Of a stretch of 64,000 nucleotides of DNA, positions 40,676 through 49,857 are shown piece after piece. Each line of letters starts with the position of its first letter. The first letter of the stretch is position 1. Source of the DNA: an uncultured Ruminococcus sp. (GTDB lineage: Bacteria; Bacillota; Clostridia; Oscillospirales; Acutalibacteraceae); NCBI GenBank assembly GCA_902790475.1, contig CADASG010000001.1, forward strand, positions 1-64,000. The letters are read 5' to 3'. The notes beneath the pieces are model-generated. The model ran no database searches. It was not told where the DNA came from and was given only the letters and a program-made list of their open reading frames with translations. The translations under genes and the position numbers were made by a program.

Positions 40676-41252
40676 GCTCGTTTTGCTTATTTGTCTGTTG
40701 TGCTGTCTGTCAATGCAGGGTTGTCAAACCTCGCGGCAGCTTGAGACTGCCGCCGTTATCCAAAGCGTCGGAGTTTCGCGGATAAACGGACAGCTTTGCT
40801 ATACTTTTTATAAGCTTTCGTCCGATGAAAAGCCTCCGAAAACAGTGGTGCCGGCATCTTCGTTTGAGGAAGCGTGCCGAAAAGCAGGGGTGCAGTATAT
40901 TCCGCATTTTTCCCTTGCAAAGTTGAAAATGCTGCTCGTTCACCGTGAGCTTGTAAACGAAGTTATGCGCCGCGATATGGAATATATCTCGACCCGGACT
41001 TACTTTTCTCCCGTTGCCTATGTGTGCGTATGCGACGATTCTGCGCTGAATGCGCTGGGCATCAGCACCGAAGAACAGCACGAAGCCGAGCAGCAGCTGC
41101 TATTGTGCCGTCAGCGACACCCGAAAGTAAAGCTTAGTTATATCAGCATCTATAACTGTATGCGAAAAAACCACGGGAACGTTTTTGATATCGTTTATCT
41201 TAGTTCCGTAAAAGAATTAAGAGCTGAACCTATGCCGCTGAATTGCGGTTGA
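40665..41252 (+). CDS. spore germination lipoprotein subunit C-like, half length (GerC family)
   Basis: It starts at GTG 40665 (MKIKLVLLICLLCCLSMQGC), after AGGAGGGA and inside the end of the B subunit gene. A lipobox ends at Cys20 (LSMQGC). The rest has the GerC N-terminal pattern (RQLETAAVIQSVGVSRINGQ, followed later by VHRELVNEVMRRDMEYISTR). GerC proteins are usually 350-400 residues. This one has 195 and stops after the first domain, without a frameshift remnant that I could find in the following 150 bp. It may be a functional short form or an eroded gene. The position as third gene of a gerABC operon supports the assignment. Confidence 0.75.
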   Translation: MKIKLVLLICLLCCLSMQGCQTSRQLETAAVIQSVGVSRINGQLCYTFYKLSSDEKPPKTVVPASSFEEACRKAGVQYIPHFSLAKLKMLLVHRELVNEVMRRDMEYISTRTYFSPVAYVCVCDDSALNALGISTEEQHEAEQQLLLCRQRHPKVKLSYISIYNCMRKNHGNVFDIVYLSSVKELRAEPMPLNCG

Positions 41253-41410
41253 TTCTGTATTTTTACAGTCAGAGGACTTAACGGAATTAAAAAAACAGAA
41301 AAAAACGGAAAGATAATTTAATAAAAGGCTTTATCTTTCGTAAATTTTGTAGTATAATGAGAATAATTATCGTGAGGTGTTATACCCAAATTGACAAAGG
41401 TGGTGGCAAT

Positions 41411-42376
41411 ATGTCTGAATTTTCCGTACCTCTTTCCGAGATCATCGCGCGTCTGGAGCTTGACAGCGTTTATGTTGCCGAGAATTATCAGGACATCAAA
41501 ATTTCTACCGTTGAAATAAACCGTCCGGGTTTGGAACTGACAGGTTACTTTGAATTTTTTGACAACAAAAAGATTCAGGTGCTTGGCAATACCGAGTTTG
41601 CCTATCTGGGGCGTTTCGGTTCCGAGGCTCAGCGAATGGTTATTGATTCCATTTTCAGCTTCGGTCCTCCTGCGGTTATCATATGCCGCCACATTGAGCC
41701 GTCCAACGTTATACTTGAAAGCGCCAAGCTGCACAAGGTGTCCATCTTCCGAAGCGAGGAAACGACCTCGGATCTGACCGCACGACTTGTATCGCTGCTG
41801 AACCGCGAGCTTGCTCCGCGAATCACACGCCACGGCGTTTTGGTTGAGGTTTACGGCGAGGGTTGTTTACTGATAGGCGACAGCGGCGTCGGTAAGAGCG
41901 AAACTGCCATAGAGCTAATCAAGCGCGGTCACCGTCTTGTGGCTGACGATGCGGTAGAGATCCGCCGAACATCCGCCAACACCATCATAGGTACATCGCC
42001 GCAGAATATCAGGCATTTTATCGAGCTGCGCGGCATTGGAATAATCAACGCCCGTCAGCTGTTCGGCATGGGCGCGGTTAAAACCGACGAGAAAATAGAT
42101 ATGGTCGTCAACCTGGAGATTTGGGATAACGCGAAGGTCTATGACCGTATGGGACTTGACAATGAATACATGCAGATATTGGGCGTAGAGGTGCCCACAA
42201 TGACGATTCCCGTCAAGCCCGGCAGAAACTTAGCCGTAATCATCGAGGTAGCGGCAATGAACAACCGTCAAAAGAAAATGGGCTACAACGCAGCGAAGGA
42301 TCTGCTGTTGAGTCTCGGAATGGATTTGGAGGCTATGCCCGAATCACCCAAGACGGTTATTGATAAATGGGATTAA
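41411..42376 (+). CDS. hprK: HPr kinase/phosphorylase
   Basis: The start is the ATG at 41411 (MSEFSVPLSEIIARLELDSV), after AAGGTGGTGG. The 321-residue protein has the N-terminal domain and the catalytic domain with HGVLVEVYG, Walker A GDSGVGKS (residues 156-163), LVADDAVEIRR and the signature ELRGIGIINARQLFGMGAV. It phosphorylates HPr on Ser46 when glycolytic intermediates are abundant and removes the phosphate when they are not, controlling catabolite repression through CcpA. It heads a long co-directional run. Confidence 0.97.
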   Translation: MSEFSVPLSEIIARLELDSVYVAENYQDIKISTVEINRPGLELTGYFEFFDNKKIQVLGNTEFAYLGRFGSEAQRMVIDSIFSFGPPAVIICRHIEPSNVILESAKLHKVSIFRSEETTSDLTARLVSLLNRELAPRITRHGVLVEVYGEGCLLIGDSGVGKSETAIELIKRGHRLVADDAVEIRRTSANTIIGTSPQNIRHFIELRGIGIINARQLFGMGAVKTDEKIDMVVNLEIWDNAKVYDRMGLDNEYMQILGVEVPTMTIPVKPGRNLAVIIEVAAMNNRQKKMGYNAAKDLLLSLGMDLEAMPESPKTVIDKWD

Positions 42377-42412
42377 TAATTCTAATAACGAAATATAATA
42401 AGCGAGGGCAAC

Positions 42413-43321
42413 ATGAGTAAAGCTGAATTTATCTGCAATATAGCGGAGATCGCCGGTTGTGAGGTTTGTCACAACGAGCCGATGAGCCGTCACACTTCCT
42501 TTAAGATAGGCGGACCCGCCGAGGCGTACATAACAGTCAAGAATATCCCACAGCTCAGGGACATTCTCAAGGAATGCCGTGAGGCAGGCGTCAACACCTT
42601 TTTGATCGGCAACGGAAGCAATATACTTGTCAGCGACGAAGGCTTGGGCGGCGTGGTCATCAGGCTCGGCGGCGAGTTTAAGAATATAACTCTTGCGGAC
42701 GAAAACACCATCTACTGCGGAGCCGGAGCGTCTCTTGCCTCGCTGTGCAAGTTTGCACTCAACTGCGGACTCAGCGGTTTGGAATTTGCATGGGGGATTC
42801 CGGGCTCGGTCGGAGGAGCGCTGTTTATGAACGCCGGTGCTTACGGCGGCGAAATGAAAGATGTTGTACTAAGCGTGTCTCACATTACGCCGGACGGAGA
42901 AGCCGGAAGGATCGAAAGTGAGGCTTTGGGCTTCGGCTACCGCACAAGCGTTTACCGTCAGAATAAATACATTATCACGGGCGCGGCGATCAGGCTGCAA
43001 AAAGCAGGTCAGGACGATATCCGCGCGAAAATGGAAGATTTCATGAACCGCCGCAGCTCAAAACAGCCGTTGGATTATCCAAGCGCAGGCAGCGTTTTTA
43101 AGCGTCCCGAGGGCGCTTACGCAGGCGCGCTGATCGAGCAGTGCGGACTAAAGGGAAAAACCCGCGGGGGCGCTCAGGTAAGCGAGAAACACGCCGGCTT
43201 TATAATAAACAGGAACAATGCGACTGCCGCAGACGTTCGCGGGCTGATCCGCGAGGTGCAGACCACCGTTGCGGATCAAACCGGCTATCAGCTTGAATGT
43301 GAGCTGATCATTCTCAATTGA
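42413..43321 (+). CDS. murB: UDP-N-acetylenolpyruvoylglucosamine reductase
   Basis: A 302-residue FAD-dependent enzyme that makes UDP-MurNAc for peptidoglycan. Landmarks: SRHTSFKIGGPAEAYITVKN, FLIGNGSNILVSDEGLGGVV, GLEFAWGIPGSVGGALFMNA, YGGEMKDVV, FGYRTSVYRQ and YPSAGSVFKRPEG with the proton-donor Ser, then KHAGFIINRNNATAADV. It is the type II (short) form common in Firmicutes. It lies between hprK and rapZ with short gaps. Confidence 0.97.
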   Translation: MSKAEFICNIAEIAGCEVCHNEPMSRHTSFKIGGPAEAYITVKNIPQLRDILKECREAGVNTFLIGNGSNILVSDEGLGGVVIRLGGEFKNITLADENTIYCGAGASLASLCKFALNCGLSGLEFAWGIPGSVGGALFMNAGAYGGEMKDVVLSVSHITPDGEAGRIESEALGFGYRTSVYRQNKYIITGAAIRLQKAGQDDIRAKMEDFMNRRSSKQPLDYPSAGSVFKRPEGAYAGALIEQCGLKGKTRGGAQVSEKHAGFIINRNNATAADVRGLIREVQTTVADQTGYQLECELIILN

Positions 43322-43337
43322 TCCCTCAGGAGTTTTC

Positions 43338-44204
43338 ATGGAATTTGTTATTGTAACCGGCATGACGGGCGCGGGCAAAACCTCGGCGCTCCGCGTGCTT
43401 GAGGATTTAGGATATTACTGCGTGGACAACATACCATGCGCTTTGCTGACGACCCTGTATACTCTGTGCGACAACGCTAAGGAAGATATGATGAAAAAGG
43501 CTGCGGTGGTTATAGATGTAAGGGGAAACACCGATTATCATCAAATGACCGCGCAGATCGAGTTCTTTAAAAAGGCGCACAAGCAGGTAAAGCTGCTGTT
43601 TATTGACGCTAAAACGGATCAGATCATCATTCGCTACAAGGAAACACGCCGAAAGCATCCGCTTGCAGAGCGACTCAAGGACGGTTCGGTAAGCGAGGCA
43701 GTAGAGTTTGAAAAAGCATTGATGATGCCGGTCAAAAGGCTGGCTGATTATACCATTGATACGACCCATATGACCAACAAGCAGCTTCGTGAACGTATCA
43801 CCTCCATGTTTTTGGGCGACGTTTTTCAGGGCATGACACTAACCTTTATGTCCTTTGGCTTTAAATACGGCATCCCGTCGGACGCGGATACGGTGATAGA
43901 TGTTCGCTGTCTGCCGAATCCCTTTTATATCCCCGAGCTAAAGCAGCTCACAGGACTTGACGAAGAAGTGCGAGAATATGTGCTCAGCAGCACTGACACA
44001 AATGAATTTATCAGCCGTGTTTTAGGCCTGTTCGATTATGCTGTTCCGCTTTATTCAAAGGAAGGCAAAAGCGAATTGGTAGTCGGCGTAGGATGTACGG
44101 GCGGCAAGCACAGAAGCGTTACTATTACGCGTGAGCTTGAAGCGCATTTTTCACAGCTTGGATATCGCTGTGTTATCCAGCACCGCGATATAAGCAAGGA
44201 TTAG
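43338..44204 (+). CDS. rapZ: RapZ/YvcJ family nucleotide-binding protein
   Basis: A 288-residue P-loop protein: Walker A GMTGAGKT (residues 8-15), LEDLGYYCVDNIPCAL, then VVIDVRGN, RRKHPLAERL and the C-terminal domain with FKYGIPSDADTVIDVRCLPN, VGVGCTGGKHRSVTI. In E. coli RapZ controls GlmS through small RNAs. In Firmicutes YvcJ has GTPase/ATPase activity and a less clear role. The gene usually sits in rapZ-yvcK-whiA. Here whiA follows directly after 8 nt and yvcK is missing from this spot. Confidence 0.95.
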   Translation: MEFVIVTGMTGAGKTSALRVLEDLGYYCVDNIPCALLTTLYTLCDNAKEDMMKKAAVVIDVRGNTDYHQMTAQIEFFKKAHKQVKLLFIDAKTDQIIIRYKETRRKHPLAERLKDGSVSEAVEFEKALMMPVKRLADYTIDTTHMTNKQLRERITSMFLGDVFQGMTLTFMSFGFKYGIPSDADTVIDVRCLPNPFYIPELKQLTGLDEEVREYVLSSTDTNEFISRVLGLFDYAVPLYSKEGKSELVVGVGCTGGKHRSVTITRELEAHFSQLGYRCVIQHRDISKD

Positions 44205-44212
44205 GAGGCGTC

Positions 44213-45148
44213 GTGTCTTTTTCATCGGAAATAAAAAAGGAGCTTTCCGCCGCTCAGGTTTTTGACCGAGAAACGCTGAAAGCGGAGCTTTACGGCTTAT
44301 TGCTGTTCGGCAAGGTGTTTCGCAGGGACAGCATCGTGTTTACAACCGAGAGCAGCCACGCGCTGAAACGCGCCTGTATGCTGCTTGAAAATCTATACAG
44401 ACCTATTATCGAAAAACAAGCGGCGCTGCGCACCAAGGCAGGACACAGTCATTTGTATAAGCTGCGTTTGATAGACCCCGGGGAATGCCGTGCTGTTTAC
44501 GAGGATTTCGGACACTCCGATTCACAGGTGAGCCTGCGTGTAAATCGCGCAAACCTTTGGGGTGAGGAGCTGACAGCAGCCTTTATCCGCGGCGTATTCC
44601 TCAGCTGCGGTTCAGTGTCGGATCCCAATAAAAGCTATCACGCAGAATTCTGCGTGCCTCATAAAAACCTCAGCGTAGACCTGTGCAAGATCCTCACCGA
44701 GATCACCGAGTGTGAGTTTACACCGAAAACCGTGACGCGCAGCGGCAATTACATCGTATATTTTAAGGGCAGCGAGCAGATATGCGACCTGCTAACCTAT
44801 ATGGGCGCACCGACCCAAGCAATGGAGATAATGGGAACAAAGGCGTATAAGCAGGTGCGCAATAACGTGAACAGACGAATCAACAGCGAAATGGCGAATA
44901 TCGGCAAGGTCGCCGCCGCTTCGGCAAAGCAGCTCGAGGCGATCAGGCGTATCAGTCAGACCAAAGGCTTGGAGACTCTGCCTCCCGAACTAAAGGAGAT
45001 CGCTGTTTTGCGTTTGGAATATCCCGAAATGTCGCTGCGTGATTTGGGGGCGAGCCTAAATCCGCCGATAAGCCGCAGCGGCGCCAATCACAGAATACAG
45101 CGTTTGCTGGAATACGCGGATTATCCGGAGGAACTGCATCATGAATAA
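44213..45148 (+). CDS. whiA: DNA-binding protein WhiA
   Basis: A 311-residue protein starting at GTG 44213 (MSFSSEIKKELSAAQVFDRE), AGGAGG upstream. The N-terminal half has the LAGLIDADG homing-endonuclease-like fold without catalytic residues (LYGLLLFGKVFRRDSIVFTT, RGVFLSCGSVSDPNKSYHAE). The C-terminal helix-turn-helix is recognisable (NVNRRINSEMANIGKVAAAS, LRLEYPEMSLRDLGASLNPP, ISRSGANHRIQRL). It influences cell division and chromosome segregation in Firmicutes. It overlaps xseB by 8 bp. Confidence 0.96.
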   Translation: MSFSSEIKKELSAAQVFDRETLKAELYGLLLFGKVFRRDSIVFTTESSHALKRACMLLENLYRPIIEKQAALRTKAGHSHLYKLRLIDPGECRAVYEDFGHSDSQVSLRVNRANLWGEELTAAFIRGVFLSCGSVSDPNKSYHAEFCVPHKNLSVDLCKILTEITECEFTPKTVTRSGNYIVYFKGSEQICDLLTYMGAPTQAMEIMGTKAYKQVRNNVNRRINSEMANIGKVAAASAKQLEAIRRISQTKGLETLPPELKEIAVLRLEYPEMSLRDLGASLNPPISRSGANHRIQRLLEYADYPEELHHE

Positions 45149-45410
45149 GGATATGACCATAGAAGCCGCCGTGCAGCGGATAGACGAGGCGGTTGAAAAA
45201 CTGGAAAACACTCCCATGCTTATCAATGAAAGTGTGGAAACCTATGTCGAGGCGGCTGAGCTGCTGGCGTTTTGCTATCAGGAGCTTGAAGCGGCAAAGG
45301 GAAAGATACGCGATGTTGACCGTATGATCGCGGAGAAAAAAGCCCCGTTGCAGGATGAACAGCCGAACACGGACGAAATAAACCGAATGGTGGAGGATGA
45401 CGATGAATAA
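45141..45410 (+). CDS. xseB: exodeoxyribonuclease VII small subunit
   Basis: An 89-residue helical protein with the typical N-terminus (TIEAAVQRIDEAVEKLENTP), the conserved LEN and SVETYVEAAELLAFCYQELE, and an acidic tail. With XseA it degrades single-stranded DNA. It overlaps whiA by 8 bp and ispA by 8 bp. xseA, normally just upstream, is not here, so the large subunit must be encoded elsewhere. Confidence 0.9.
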   Translation: MNKDMTIEAAVQRIDEAVEKLENTPMLINESVETYVEAAELLAFCYQELEAAKGKIRDVDRMIAEKKAPLQDEQPNTDEINRMVEDDDE

Positions 45411-46278
45411 GGATTGGCTCAAAACCTTTGAGGCGGAGCTTTACGGTTATCTGCCAAGTGAAGACTGCAGCGAGCGACGGCTGATAGAAGCCATGAAATA
45501 CAGTCTTGAAGCAGGCGGTAAGCGCGTGCGTCCCCGTTTGGTGCTTGAATTCAACAAGGCGTGCGGCGGTGATCTGCAAGCTGCCCTGCCTTTTGCGGCG
45601 GCTGTGGAAATGGTGCATACCTATTCGCTTATCCACGACGATCTGCCGTGTATGGACGATGACGACCTTCGGCGCGGAAAGCCCTCGAACCACAAGGTTT
45701 TCGGAGAGGATATCGCGCTTTTGGCAGGTGATGCGCTGCTTACGCTGGCTTTTACTGCGCTCACAGACGATAAGACTGCTTCGCTTGCGGGCGACAGCGC
45801 GTGCCGCAGAGCAGTCGCTGCACTTTCGGCTTACGCCGGAGCCTCTGGTATGGTCGGCGGTCAGGTCATAGATTTGATAAGCGAGAATAAGCAGGTTCCG
45901 ATTGAAACCATCCGCGAGATCGAATACAAAAAAACCGCCTGTCTGATAAAGGCGGCATGCGAACTGGGATGTCTCAGCGCAGGAGCAGACGCAGACCGCG
46001 TTTGCGCGGCTTCTCGCTACGGCGAATGTCTGGGTATAGCCTTTCAGATACAGGACGACATTCTTGACTGCACCTCTACCGATGAGGAACTGGGCAAGCC
46101 TGTCGGCAGTGATGTGGAGAATCAAAAATCCACCTTTGTATCGCTGCTGGGCATAGAAAAGGCGAGAGAGACGGTGAATGAACTCACCGAGTCCGCAGTC
46201 GAAGCGCTGCGCGTGTTTGACGGAGAAACAGACTCGCTTGAGGAATTCGCGCGCGCAATGGCTTCCAGAAGCAATTGA
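45403..46278 (+). CDS. ispA: polyprenyl (farnesyl/geranyl) diphosphate synthase
   Basis: The start is the ATG at 45403 (MNKDWLKTFEAELYG): GGAGG is 6 nt upstream, whereas the ATG at 45397 directly touches it. The 291-residue enzyme has the first Asp-rich motif in LIHDDLPCMDDDDLRRGKPS and the second in AFQIQDDILDCT, with GGKRVRPRL near the N-terminus. It condenses IPP with allylic diphosphates to give FPP/GPP for undecaprenyl carriers. It precedes dxs, the first enzyme of the MEP pathway. Confidence 0.95.
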   Translation: MNKDWLKTFEAELYGYLPSEDCSERRLIEAMKYSLEAGGKRVRPRLVLEFNKACGGDLQAALPFAAAVEMVHTYSLIHDDLPCMDDDDLRRGKPSNHKVFGEDIALLAGDALLTLAFTALTDDKTASLAGDSACRRAVAALSAYAGASGMVGGQVIDLISENKQVPIETIREIEYKKTACLIKAACELGCLSAGADADRVCAASRYGECLGIAFQIQDDILDCTSTDEELGKPVGSDVENQKSTFVSLLGIEKARETVNELTESAVEALRVFDGETDSLEEFARAMASRSN

Positions 46279-46312
46279 TACTCACGCAAAAACTTTACGG
46301 GAAAGATTAGTT

Positions 46313-48190
46313 ATGGGTAAATATCAACTCCTGTCATCTATCCGCTCTCCTGAGGATGTGCGAAAGCTGCAGGATGAACAAATAGACGGGCTGTGCGCGG
46401 AAATTCGCGAAAAGCTGATAGAGGTCGTTTCGCTCAACGGCGGCCACCTTTCGCCGAACTTAGGCGTGGTGGAGCTGACTGTGGCGCTGCACCGCAGCTT
46501 TAATTTTCCCGAGGACAGTATCGTTTGGGATGTAGGTCACCAGAGTTACACCCACAAGCTGCTCACAGGCCGATTTGAACAATTTGATACGCTGCGAAAA
46601 AAAGGCGGAATATCCGGCTTTCCAAAGCGTTCGGAAAGCATTTACGACGACTTCAACACGGGTCACAGCAGCACCTCTATTTCGGCGGCTTTAGGTATAG
46701 CGAACGCAAAGCAGCTCAGCAACGACAACAGCTATACTATCGCTGTTATCGGCGACGGCTCGCTGACCGGCGGACTCGCCTTTGAAGCGGTCAACAACGC
46801 AGGGCAGTTCAACAAGAACTTTATCGTAGTTCTCAACGACAACAAAATGTCGATCTCAAAAAACGTTGGCGCTCTTCCGCGTTACCTGACTACCGTTCGT
46901 ATCCAGCCATGGTACATACGCGTAAAAAAAGGTACGGAGAAGGGACTGTCAAAGATCCCGTTTTTCGGCAGAGTGCTCAGGGAAGTGCTTAGAGGCAGTA
47001 AATCAAAGATGAAAAATCTGGTGTACAAAAACACCCTCTTTGACTGCTTCGGCTTGACCTATCTGGGTCCTATAGACGGTCACAATATCGGTGAACTGGA
47101 AAACGCTTTTAAGTTTGCCAAAAAGGAGACCCGTCCCGTGCTGCTTCACGTGGTTACCAAAAAAGGCAAGGGCTATCAGCCTGCCGAAGACAATCCGGGC
47201 GAATTTCACGGGATCGGTCAGTTCGACATAGACTCGGGTGAACCGCTGTCCAGTCACAAGGGCTTTTCCGCTATGTTTGGAAGAACAATGTGTATGTTGG
47301 CTGATAAGGATGATAAAATCTGCGCCATCACCGCCGCTATGACGGGCGGTACGGGTCTAAAGGATTTTTCGTCAAAATTCAAACGCCGTTTCTTTGACGT
47401 AGGCATCGCCGAAGAGCACGCCGTCACCTTTGGCTGCGGTCTCGCTTCAAGGGGCTATCGTCCCGTGTTCGCCGTGTATTCAACATTTTTACAGCGCGCA
47501 TATGACCAGTTGGTTCACGACGCTGCTCTCGGAAAAAACCATCTGGTGCTCGGCATCGACCGTGCAGGCATTGTCGGCGACGACGGCGAAACTCATCAGG
47601 GAGTGTTCGACGTTTCCATGCTGAACACTATCCCCGGTTCGGTGATCTATTCGCCCACCTATTTTGAAGGGCTGCGCGAAGCGCTGTACGACAGCATATA
47701 CAATCAGGAGGGGCTGGCGGCTGTGCGTTATCCGCGCGGCGGCGAGCTTTATAAGCCGGAGGGCTTTTCCTCCGAAAGCATTGATTTCAACACCTTCGGT
47801 AATCCGGCGTCGGATTATCTGCTGGTGACTTACGGCAGGCTGTTTTCCTATGCTGCAAGGGCTAAGGAAATGTTAAGCAGTCAGGGGATAGAGATCTGCC
47901 TGTTGAAGCTGTGCCGAATCAAGCCTATCAACACTCAAACCGTCAATTTTGCTTCCCGGTTCAAACATGTTTGGTTCTTTGAGGAAGGAATCAAAAACGG
48001 CGGAATAGCACGCAATTTCAGCGATTTGCTGGCGCTTACGCATTTCAGCGGAAGCTATCATATAAAAGCGATCAACGACACCTTTGTAAAGCAGATGTCC
48101 GTTAGCGAGGCGCTGCATATGCTCAAGCTCGACAGTCAGGGCATGACAGAGGTAATCTTAAAGGATATAGAACATGAAAAAACGACTTGA
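46313..48190 (+). CDS. dxs: 1-deoxy-D-xylulose-5-phosphate synthase
   Basis: The start is the ATG at 46313 (MGKYQLLSSIRSPEDVRKLQ), after GGGAAAGAT; the longer reading is inside ispA. The 625-residue TPP enzyme contains NGGHLSPNLGVVELTVALHR, VWDVGHQSYTHKLLTGR, the TPP motif GDGSLTGGLAFEAVNN...N, and in the second half GIAEEHAVTFGCGLASRGYR and DRAGIVGDDGETHQGVFD. It makes DXP from pyruvate and glyceraldehyde 3-phosphate. It overlaps tlyA by 17 bp. Confidence 0.97.
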   Translation: MGKYQLLSSIRSPEDVRKLQDEQIDGLCAEIREKLIEVVSLNGGHLSPNLGVVELTVALHRSFNFPEDSIVWDVGHQSYTHKLLTGRFEQFDTLRKKGGISGFPKRSESIYDDFNTGHSSTSISAALGIANAKQLSNDNSYTIAVIGDGSLTGGLAFEAVNNAGQFNKNFIVVLNDNKMSISKNVGALPRYLTTVRIQPWYIRVKKGTEKGLSKIPFFGRVLREVLRGSKSKMKNLVYKNTLFDCFGLTYLGPIDGHNIGELENAFKFAKKETRPVLLHVVTKKGKGYQPAEDNPGEFHGIGQFDIDSGEPLSSHKGFSAMFGRTMCMLADKDDKICAITAAMTGGTGLKDFSSKFKRRFFDVGIAEEHAVTFGCGLASRGYRPVFAVYSTFLQRAYDQLVHDAALGKNHLVLGIDRAGIVGDDGETHQGVFDVSMLNTIPGSVIYSPTYFEGLREALYDSIYNQEGLAAVRYPRGGELYKPEGFSSESIDFNTFGNPASDYLLVTYGRLFSYAARAKEMLSSQGIEICLLKLCRIKPINTQTVNFASRFKHVWFFEEGIKNGGIARNFSDLLALTHFSGSYHIKAINDTFVKQMSVSEALHMLKLDSQGMTEVILKDIEHEKTT

Positions 48191-48983
48191 CGTGCTGGTG
48201 TACGAAAACGGCTTTGCCGAAAGCAGGGAAAAAGCCAAGGCTGTCATCATGGCAGGGCTTGTTTATGTCGATAACCAAAAGGCGGATAAATGCGGCGCTT
48301 CATATGAAGAGAACGTAAAGCTTGAGGTGCGCGGCTCTGCGCTGCCCTATGTAAGCCGCGGAGGGCTTAAACTTGAAAAAGCTATCAAGTGCTTCTCACC
48401 CGATTTAAACGGAAAGATCACAATGGACATCGGCGCATCCACAGGAGGATTTACCGACTGTATGCTGCAAAACGGCGCAAAAAAGGTGTATGCCATCGAC
48501 GTTGGCTACGGTCAGCTTGCGTGGAAGCTGCGCACCGATGAACGGGTAGTAAACCTTGAACGCACCAATATGCGCAAGGTGACGCGCGAGCAGGTACCCG
48601 ACCCGATCGACTTCTTTTCGGTCGATGTGTCTTTTATCTCGCTCAGGCTTATCCTGCCTGTAGCGAGACAGCTTATGGCTGAAAAAGCTCAGGCAGTCTG
48701 CCTGATAAAGCCTCAGTTTGAGGCAGGACGCGAAAAGGTAGGAAAAAAAGGAGTTGTGCGGGATCCTTCGGTTCACGAGGAGGTTATCGCCAATATCCTT
48801 GAATTCTGTCTGCAAAATGGTTTTGATGTTCTCGGTCTCGACTATTCTCCCGTCAAGGGACCCGAGGGCAACATAGAATACCTCGTTTTTTTGCAAAAAT
48901 CAGACGAACCTCAATCGTTTCTTACCGTAAAGCCGCAGGAGGTTGTCGCGCAGTCCCACAGCGAGCTTGATAAAGCGCAGTAA
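48174..48983 (+). CDS. tlyA: TlyA family rRNA methyltransferase
   Basis: A 269-residue protein. Residues 1-60 are an S4 RNA-binding domain (KKRLDVLVYENGFAESREKA, AGLVYVDNQ). The FtsJ-like SAM domain follows with YVSRGGLKLEKAIK, the SAM motif DIGASTGGFTDCMLQNGAKK, VYAIDVGYGQLAWKLR and DVSFISLRLILP. In mycobacteria TlyA methylates 16S and 23S rRNA. Family members were once called hemolysins. It lies in the conserved dxs-tlyA-nadK-argR-recN order. Confidence 0.95.
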   Translation: MKKRLDVLVYENGFAESREKAKAVIMAGLVYVDNQKADKCGASYEENVKLEVRGSALPYVSRGGLKLEKAIKCFSPDLNGKITMDIGASTGGFTDCMLQNGAKKVYAIDVGYGQLAWKLRTDERVVNLERTNMRKVTREQVPDPIDFFSVDVSFISLRLILPVARQLMAEKAQAVCLIKPQFEAGREKVGKKGVVRDPSVHEEVIANILEFCLQNGFDVLGLDYSPVKGPEGNIEYLVFLQKSDEPQSFLTVKPQEVVAQSHSELDKAQ

Positions 48984-48996
48984 ACAGGAGAATAAC

Positions 48997-49857
48997 ATGA
49001 ATATCGCGATAATCGTCAATTTAACAAAAGAAAGAGCCGTTCCCTGCACACGCGACATCATATCGCTGCTGAGGTCACACGGCGCAAAGGTGCTGATGCC
49101 TCCCGATTGCCAAAAAGTCTTTTTCGGCGAGGATGTTATCTTTTGCAGCACACTTGAGGAGCTGTTTGAGCGCGGAGACGCAGCAATCACCGTCGGAGGC
49201 GACGGAACAATTATCCACGCCGCAAAGTATGCCGCGCGTTCCGACACACCGCTTATCGGCGTAAATGTGGGCAGGCTTGGCTTTGCCGCGAACGTTGAGG
49301 CTGATGAGATCGACAGCCTGTTAAAGCTACTGAGCGGCGATTATTCTACGGAACACCGTTCGCTGCTTGATGTTGAGGTAAAAAAGCCGGGCGGCTCACA
49401 GCATTACTTAGCTGTAAACGACGCTGTTGTGGCGCACGGTCAGATTTCAAAGATCATTGATCTATACGTGAGTCTTAACGGCGAGGAGATATCAAGCTAC
49501 CGTGCCGACGGTCTGCTGTTTTCAACTCCCACAGGCTCCACGGCGTACTCGCTTTCGGCAGGCGGTCCGATTTTGTCGCCGCAGATGAAATGCATACTAA
49601 TGACGCCCGTTTGTCCTCATTCGCTGTTTTCGCGGTCTGTGCTTTTTGAGGGCAGTGCGGAGCTGACGGTCACTGTCAAAATACCCCTCGAGTGCAGTTG
49701 CCTGCTCACGGTTGACGGCGAAACCAACATTAACATAGATGAGGGAGACAGCGTGGTAATCCGCCAGTCAGAGCTTAGACTGATGCTGCTGTCTGTCAGA
49801 CAATACAATTTTTACCGCAGGCTTAACGAAAAGCTGAGAGAAAGGGAACTGTCATGA
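48997..49857 (+). CDS. nadK: NAD kinase
   Basis: The start is the ATG at 48997 (MNIAIIVNLTKERAVPCTRD), AACAGGAG upstream. The 286-residue enzyme has the GGDGT motif (VGGDGTIIHAAKYAA), NVGRLGFAANVEADEI, the conserved NDAVV and the Gly/Ser motif YRADGLLFSTPTGSTAYSLS, AGGPILSP. It phosphorylates NAD to NADP. It overlaps argR by 4 bp (ATGA). Confidence 0.97.
   Translation: MNIAIIVNLTKERAVPCTRDIISLLRSHGAKVLMPPDCQKVFFGEDVIFCSTLEELFERGDAAITVGGDGTIIHAAKYAARSDTPLIGVNVGRLGFAANVEADEIDSLLKLLSGDYSTEHRSLLDVEVKKPGGSQHYLAVNDAVVAHGQISKIIDLYVSLNGEEISSYRADGLLFSTPTGSTAYSLSAGGPILSPQMKCILMTPVCPHSLFSRSVLFEGSAELTVTVKIPLECSCLLTVDGETNINIDEGDSVVIRQSELRLMLLSVRQYNFYRRLNEKLRERELS

Noticed and set aside
45223-46125. Minus-strand frame of 300 codons
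   Set aside because: Antisense to ispA and xseB, which carry all family motifs.
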